From assembly GCA_019456145.1 (NCBI GenBank), contig VRUL01000037.1, positions 1 to 53,460 on the forward strand: a stretch of DNA of 53,460 nucleotides, read 5' to 3'. The DNA comes from Planctomycetota bacterium (GTDB lineage: Bacteria; Planctomycetota; Phycisphaerae; Sedimentisphaerales; Anaerobacaceae). Position 1 is the stretch's first letter, and the number at the start of each line of letters is the position of its first letter. Shown in pieces: positions 50,645 to 53,460 of this stretch. The position numbers and the translations under genes were made by a program. The notes below the pieces were generated by a model, which was not told the origin of the DNA, ran no database searches, and worked only from the letters and a program-made list of their open reading frames with translations.

Positions 50645-51619
50645 ATGAAGAAGATCGTTGTTTTAGATGGCTTTACACTAAATCCCGGAGATTTAACCTG
50701 GAAAAACCTGAAAGCCCTGGGTCAATGCACAGTTTATGACCGTACAGAGCCCAAAGATGTCTTGTCCCGTGCTAAAGACGCCGAAATCGTGTTAACGAAC
50801 AAAACCTTATTATTCTCTGATGTAATTAAACAACTTCCCAAGCTGAAATATATCGGAGTGTTAGCTACCGGTTATAACGTAGTTGATATTGAAGCGGCCC
50901 GCGACCGAGACATCCCGGTCACTAACATCCCGGCCTACAGTACCCGGTCAGTGGCGCAAATGGTCTTTGCTCATTTGCTGAACCTTGCTCAACATGTCGG
51001 TCATCACGCCCAAACTGTAAGAAGCGGACGATGGACTTCCAACCCGGACTTCTGTTATTGGGACATGCCTTTGATTGAGTTAGCGGGAATGACTATGGGG
51101 ATAATTGGATTGGGAAGAATTGGCCAGGCCACCGCAAAGCTGGCCCTGACTTTCGAAATGAAAGTCATCGCTTATGATGTTGTCGCACCATCCAGCATGC
51201 CGGAAGGATGTCAATTCGTCAATCTGGAGGATGTATTTCGTACCAGTGACGTCGTTAGTCTGCATTGCCCGCTTACACCTCAGACAAAGAATATCGTGAA
51301 CAAACAGCGATTGGCGATAATGAAAAAAACCGCTTTTCTCATTAATACCAGTCGCGGGCCATTAGTAGATGAGCAGGCTTTAGCACAAGCACTGAATAAT
51401 CAGAGTATTGCCGGTGCCGGGTTGGACGTGTTATCTTCGGAACCGCCCGAGAAGGACAATCCTCTAATCAAGGCCAGGAACTGTTTCATCACACCTCACA
51501 TCGCCTGGGCTTCATGTGCAGCACGCCAAAGACTGCTTTCTGTGGTCGTCGATAATGTGGCCGCATTTCTTACAGGTAAGCCACAAAATGTTATCAATGA
51601 AGTCAAAGCAACAGGATGA
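50645..51619 (+). CDS. D-2-hydroxyacid dehydrogenase (hydroxypyruvate/glyoxylate reductase type), 324 aa
   Basis: Nine bases after the binding-protein stop, GAGAGA before the ATG. NAD-binding motif GLGRIG (155-160). The catalytic Arg, Glu and His are at R237 (NTSRGPLVDE), E266 (LSSEPPEKDNPL) and H285 (TPHIAWAS). LATGYNVVDIEAARDRDIPV and the rest match the glycerate-dehydrogenase branch closely. The enzyme interconverts a 2-ketoacid and a D-2-hydroxyacid with NAD(P)H in the cytoplasm. Its place in a transporter operon suggests it works on a breakdown product of the imported sugar. Confidence 0.92.
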   Translation: MKKIVVLDGFTLNPGDLTWKNLKALGQCTVYDRTEPKDVLSRAKDAEIVLTNKTLLFSDVIKQLPKLKYIGVLATGYNVVDIEAARDRDIPVTNIPAYSTRSVAQMVFAHLLNLAQHVGHHAQTVRSGRWTSNPDFCYWDMPLIELAGMTMGIIGLGRIGQATAKLALTFEMKVIAYDVVAPSSMPEGCQFVNLEDVFRTSDVVSLHCPLTPQTKNIVNKQRLAIMKKTAFLINTSRGPLVDEQALAQALNNQSIAGAGLDVLSSEPPEKDNPLIKARNCFITPHIAWASCAARQRLLSVVVDNVAAFLTGKPQNVINEVKATG

Positions 51620-51622
51620 TAG

Positions 51623-53460
51623 ATGAACCGGCGGATTCGTGGATATATCCAAAGGCACGGGCCACTTAAAAGAAGCAGGGGTAATGCCCTCCGGCTGGCG
51701 GTTTTCTTCATGGTCTTTTCAACTAATGTTGTAATGGGCGCCAAATTTGAGCAAACGCCGACCGTTCTGGAATGGTCACAACTGCCGCCTTTGCCCGACC
51801 CTATTGGTTTGGCTGGTCCGTTCGCAGGTGTTTCAAACGATGTCCTTATAATTGCAGGCGGCGCCAATTTCCCGGATGGCCCTTTCTGGGAAGGTAATAC
51901 CAAAGTCTGGCATGACAAAGTCTTCATACTCACTGACCCTCAAGGCAAGTGGATAAGCGACTTCAAGCTGTCACGACCATTGGGATATGGCATTTCCGTG
52001 ACCTGGAACGATAGAGTTATCTGCTTAGGCGGTGGTGATAGAGACCGGCACTACGCAGATGTCTTCATGCTAAATTGGACCGGAAATAAACTCGAAACCA
52101 TTCCTCTTCCTCCGATGCCTACTCCTTGTGCTTTCTCTGCTGGTGTTTTGGTCAACAATATAATTTATATAGCTGGGGGGCAAGAGACGCCATCCAGCAC
52201 AGAAGCACTCAGGAATTTCTGGGCGCTGGACCTGTCCGGGGCCGCCCAGAATATGAAATGGGAAGTAATGGAGCCCTGGCCGGGCAAAGCGCGAATATTG
52301 CCCGTGATGGGTGCGCAGGAAGGTGATGTATTTCTTATTAGCGGCGCCCGGCTTTATAAAGGAACCGATGGCAAAGCAACACGCGAGTTTCTGACTGATT
52401 GCTACCGTTATAACCCACAAAGCAAGCGATGGAAAAAAATAGCTGATGCGCCCCGTCCCATCGTGGCCGCTCCAAACCCGGGCATGCCTCTTGGCCATGC
52501 ACATATCCTGTTCCTAAGTGGTGATGATGGTGAGAACTTCTTTCGAGCAGCAGAACTGAAAGACAAACATCCCGGCTTTAGTCCTGACTTGTTCGTCTAC
52601 AATACCATCACTGACACATGGACGAAGATGGGGGAGTTTCCAAAGAGTATCTCAAGCGATTTAGGCGAATATCGCAATGCCGGGACGTGGCCGCCAGTAA
52701 CAACCACCATCACAAAATGGAAAGGGCAATATGTGGTCCCTACCGGTGAAGCTCGCCCCGGCGTTCGCACGCCAAAGATTTTATGGGCAAAACCTACTCC
52801 GATAGCAGATAGTTTTGGGAGATTGAATTGGGTAGTCTTGGGGGCCTATTTAGTAGTATTGATAGGCATGGGTTTATACTTTTTAAAACGAGAGAAAACA
52901 ACCAACGATTTCTTCCTGGCCGGTAGGCGAATTCCCTGGTGGGCGGCAGGCTTGAGTATCTTTGGCACGCAGTTAAGCGCGATTACATTTTTGGCCATGC
53001 CTGCAAGGGCCTATGCTACAGACTGGGTACTGCTAATATTAAATATTGGTATATGTGCAAGCGCCCCTTTCATTATCTACTTATATCTTCCCTTCTATCG
53101 GCGACTCAATATCACCACTGCATACGAGTATCTGGAGAAACGGTTTCATGTAAGCATTAGAATACTCGGCAGTCTCTCCTTTATCGTTTTTCAACTCGGT
53201 CGAATGGGCATAGTTGTTTTACTTCCCGCTCTTGCCTTATCTGCTGTAACGGGTATGAATGTCTTTCTGTGTATTGCCTTAATGGGTTTGCTCAGTACTA
53301 TATACACAGTTATCGGGGGAATGGAAGCAGTGATTTGGACCGATGTCCTGCAAGCTATCGTCCTTATAGGGGGGGCACTTGTAGCGTTAGGGATTATCAT
53401 CGCAAACCTGGACGGAGGTTTTAGTGACCTTATTTCCATTGGTTTGGAGAACCATAAGTT
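51623..53460 (+). CDS. Kelch mutarotase-like domain fused to an SSS sodium:solute symporter (partial, 3' end beyond right edge)
   Basis: From ATG 51623, three bases after the dehydrogenase stop, the frame is open to the window end (612 codons, no stop). Residues ~18-42 are a hydrophobic signal or anchor. Residues ~45-385 form a six-bladed Kelch propeller with NanM-like phrases: LEWSQLPPLPDPIGLAG, LIIAGGANFPDG, IIYIAGGQETPSS, CYRYNPQSKRWKKIADAPRP, FVYNTITDTWTKMGEFP and VVPTGEARPGVRTPKIL. From ~400 a symporter begins: YFLKREKTTNDFFLAGRRIP, LSAITFLAMPARAYATDW and YTVIGGMEAVIWTDVLQ. NanM-type proteins interconvert sugar anomers (sialic acid in E. coli). Fusion to a carrier implies the sugar is mutarotated just before uptake. 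Confidence 0.88.
   Translation, partial: MNRRIRGYIQRHGPLKRSRGNALRLAVFFMVFSTNVVMGAKFEQTPTVLEWSQLPPLPDPIGLAGPFAGVSNDVLIIAGGANFPDGPFWEGNTKVWHDKVFILTDPQGKWISDFKLSRPLGYGISVTWNDRVICLGGGDRDRHYADVFMLNWTGNKLETIPLPPMPTPCAFSAGVLVNNIIYIAGGQETPSSTEALRNFWALDLSGAAQNMKWEVMEPWPGKARILPVMGAQEGDVFLISGARLYKGTDGKATREFLTDCYRYNPQSKRWKKIADAPRPIVAAPNPGMPLGHAHILFLSGDDGENFFRAAELKDKHPGFSPDLFVYNTITDTWTKMGEFPKSISSDLGEYRNAGTWPPVTTTITKWKGQYVVPTGEARPGVRTPKILWAKPTPIADSFGRLNWVVLGAYLVVLIGMGLYFLKREKTTNDFFLAGRRIPWWAAGLSIFGTQLSAITFLAMPARAYATDWVLLILNIGICASAPFIIYLYLPFYRRLNITTAYEYLEKRFHVSIRILGSLSFIVFQLGRMGIVVLLPALALSAVTGMNVFLCIALMGLLSTIYTVIGGMEAVIWTDVLQAIVLIGGALVALGIIIANLDGGFSDLISIGLENHK

Overview
The window looks like a chromosomal piece of a planctomycete, most likely of the Phycisphaerae/Sedimentisphaerales type. 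This is inferred from gene content, not from a marker gene. The signs are several Tat-exported Gfo/Idh/MocA oxidoreductases, ThuA proteins, a formylglycine sulfatase, a DUF5107-TPR protein, a Kelch-symporter fusion, a giant Ala/Glu/Arg coiled-coil protein, and intergenic repeats of a kind I associate with planctomycete genomes. No rRNA, intact tRNA, CRISPR array or transposase was found.

Layout. (1) Positions 1-5791, minus strand: one huge coiled-coil gene that runs off the left edge. It is at least 1930 codons long, has a Cys/His cluster near its N-terminus, and contains in-frame duplications of hundreds of bases. (2) 6030-6539: a small hypothetical gene behind a near-consensus promoter. (3) 7129-9802: an AT-richer three-gene cassette encoding a small helical protein, an HExxH metalloprotease and a divergent dCTP-deaminase-fold protein. 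It lies between two repeat-rich, gene-poor stretches (6540-7128 and 9803-10752). It is the best candidate for an undescribed system, possibly a nucleotide-depleting defence module. (4) 10753-19932: exported carbohydrate and surface proteins (GH97, PQQ-type propeller, DUF362, DUF5107-TPR). (5) 20031-26158: a probable peptidoglycan (MurNAc) salvage cluster with an SSS transporter, a MurQ/GKRP-like double-SIS protein, NamZ (DUF1343) and an AmiE-like serine hydrolase, on alternating strands. (6) 26188-46555: a sugar-degradation region with four Gfo/Idh/MocA proteins, two ThuA proteins (one fused to a sugar isomerase/epimerase barrel), an exported tandem metallo-beta-lactamase protein, an SGNH-esterase/propeller fusion, a DapB-like dehydrogenase with its own SSS symporter, and a sulfatase. 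(7) 46788-53460: a compact operon for a ribose/galactose-type ABC importer, a D-2-hydroxyacid dehydrogenase and a Kelch mutarotase-symporter fusion that runs off the right edge.

Taken together, regions 4, 6 and 7 suggest a heterotroph degrading (partly sulfated) polysaccharides. Exported hydrolases and a sulfatase would release sugars, NAD(P)-dependent oxidoreductases and epimerases would convert them, and SSS and ABC systems would import them. Region 5 would salvage cell-wall amino sugars. Many genes are preceded by recognisable TTGNNN-(16/17)-TANNNT promoters, and several of these help decide the start codon. Family names come from motifs read by eye. No database search was run.
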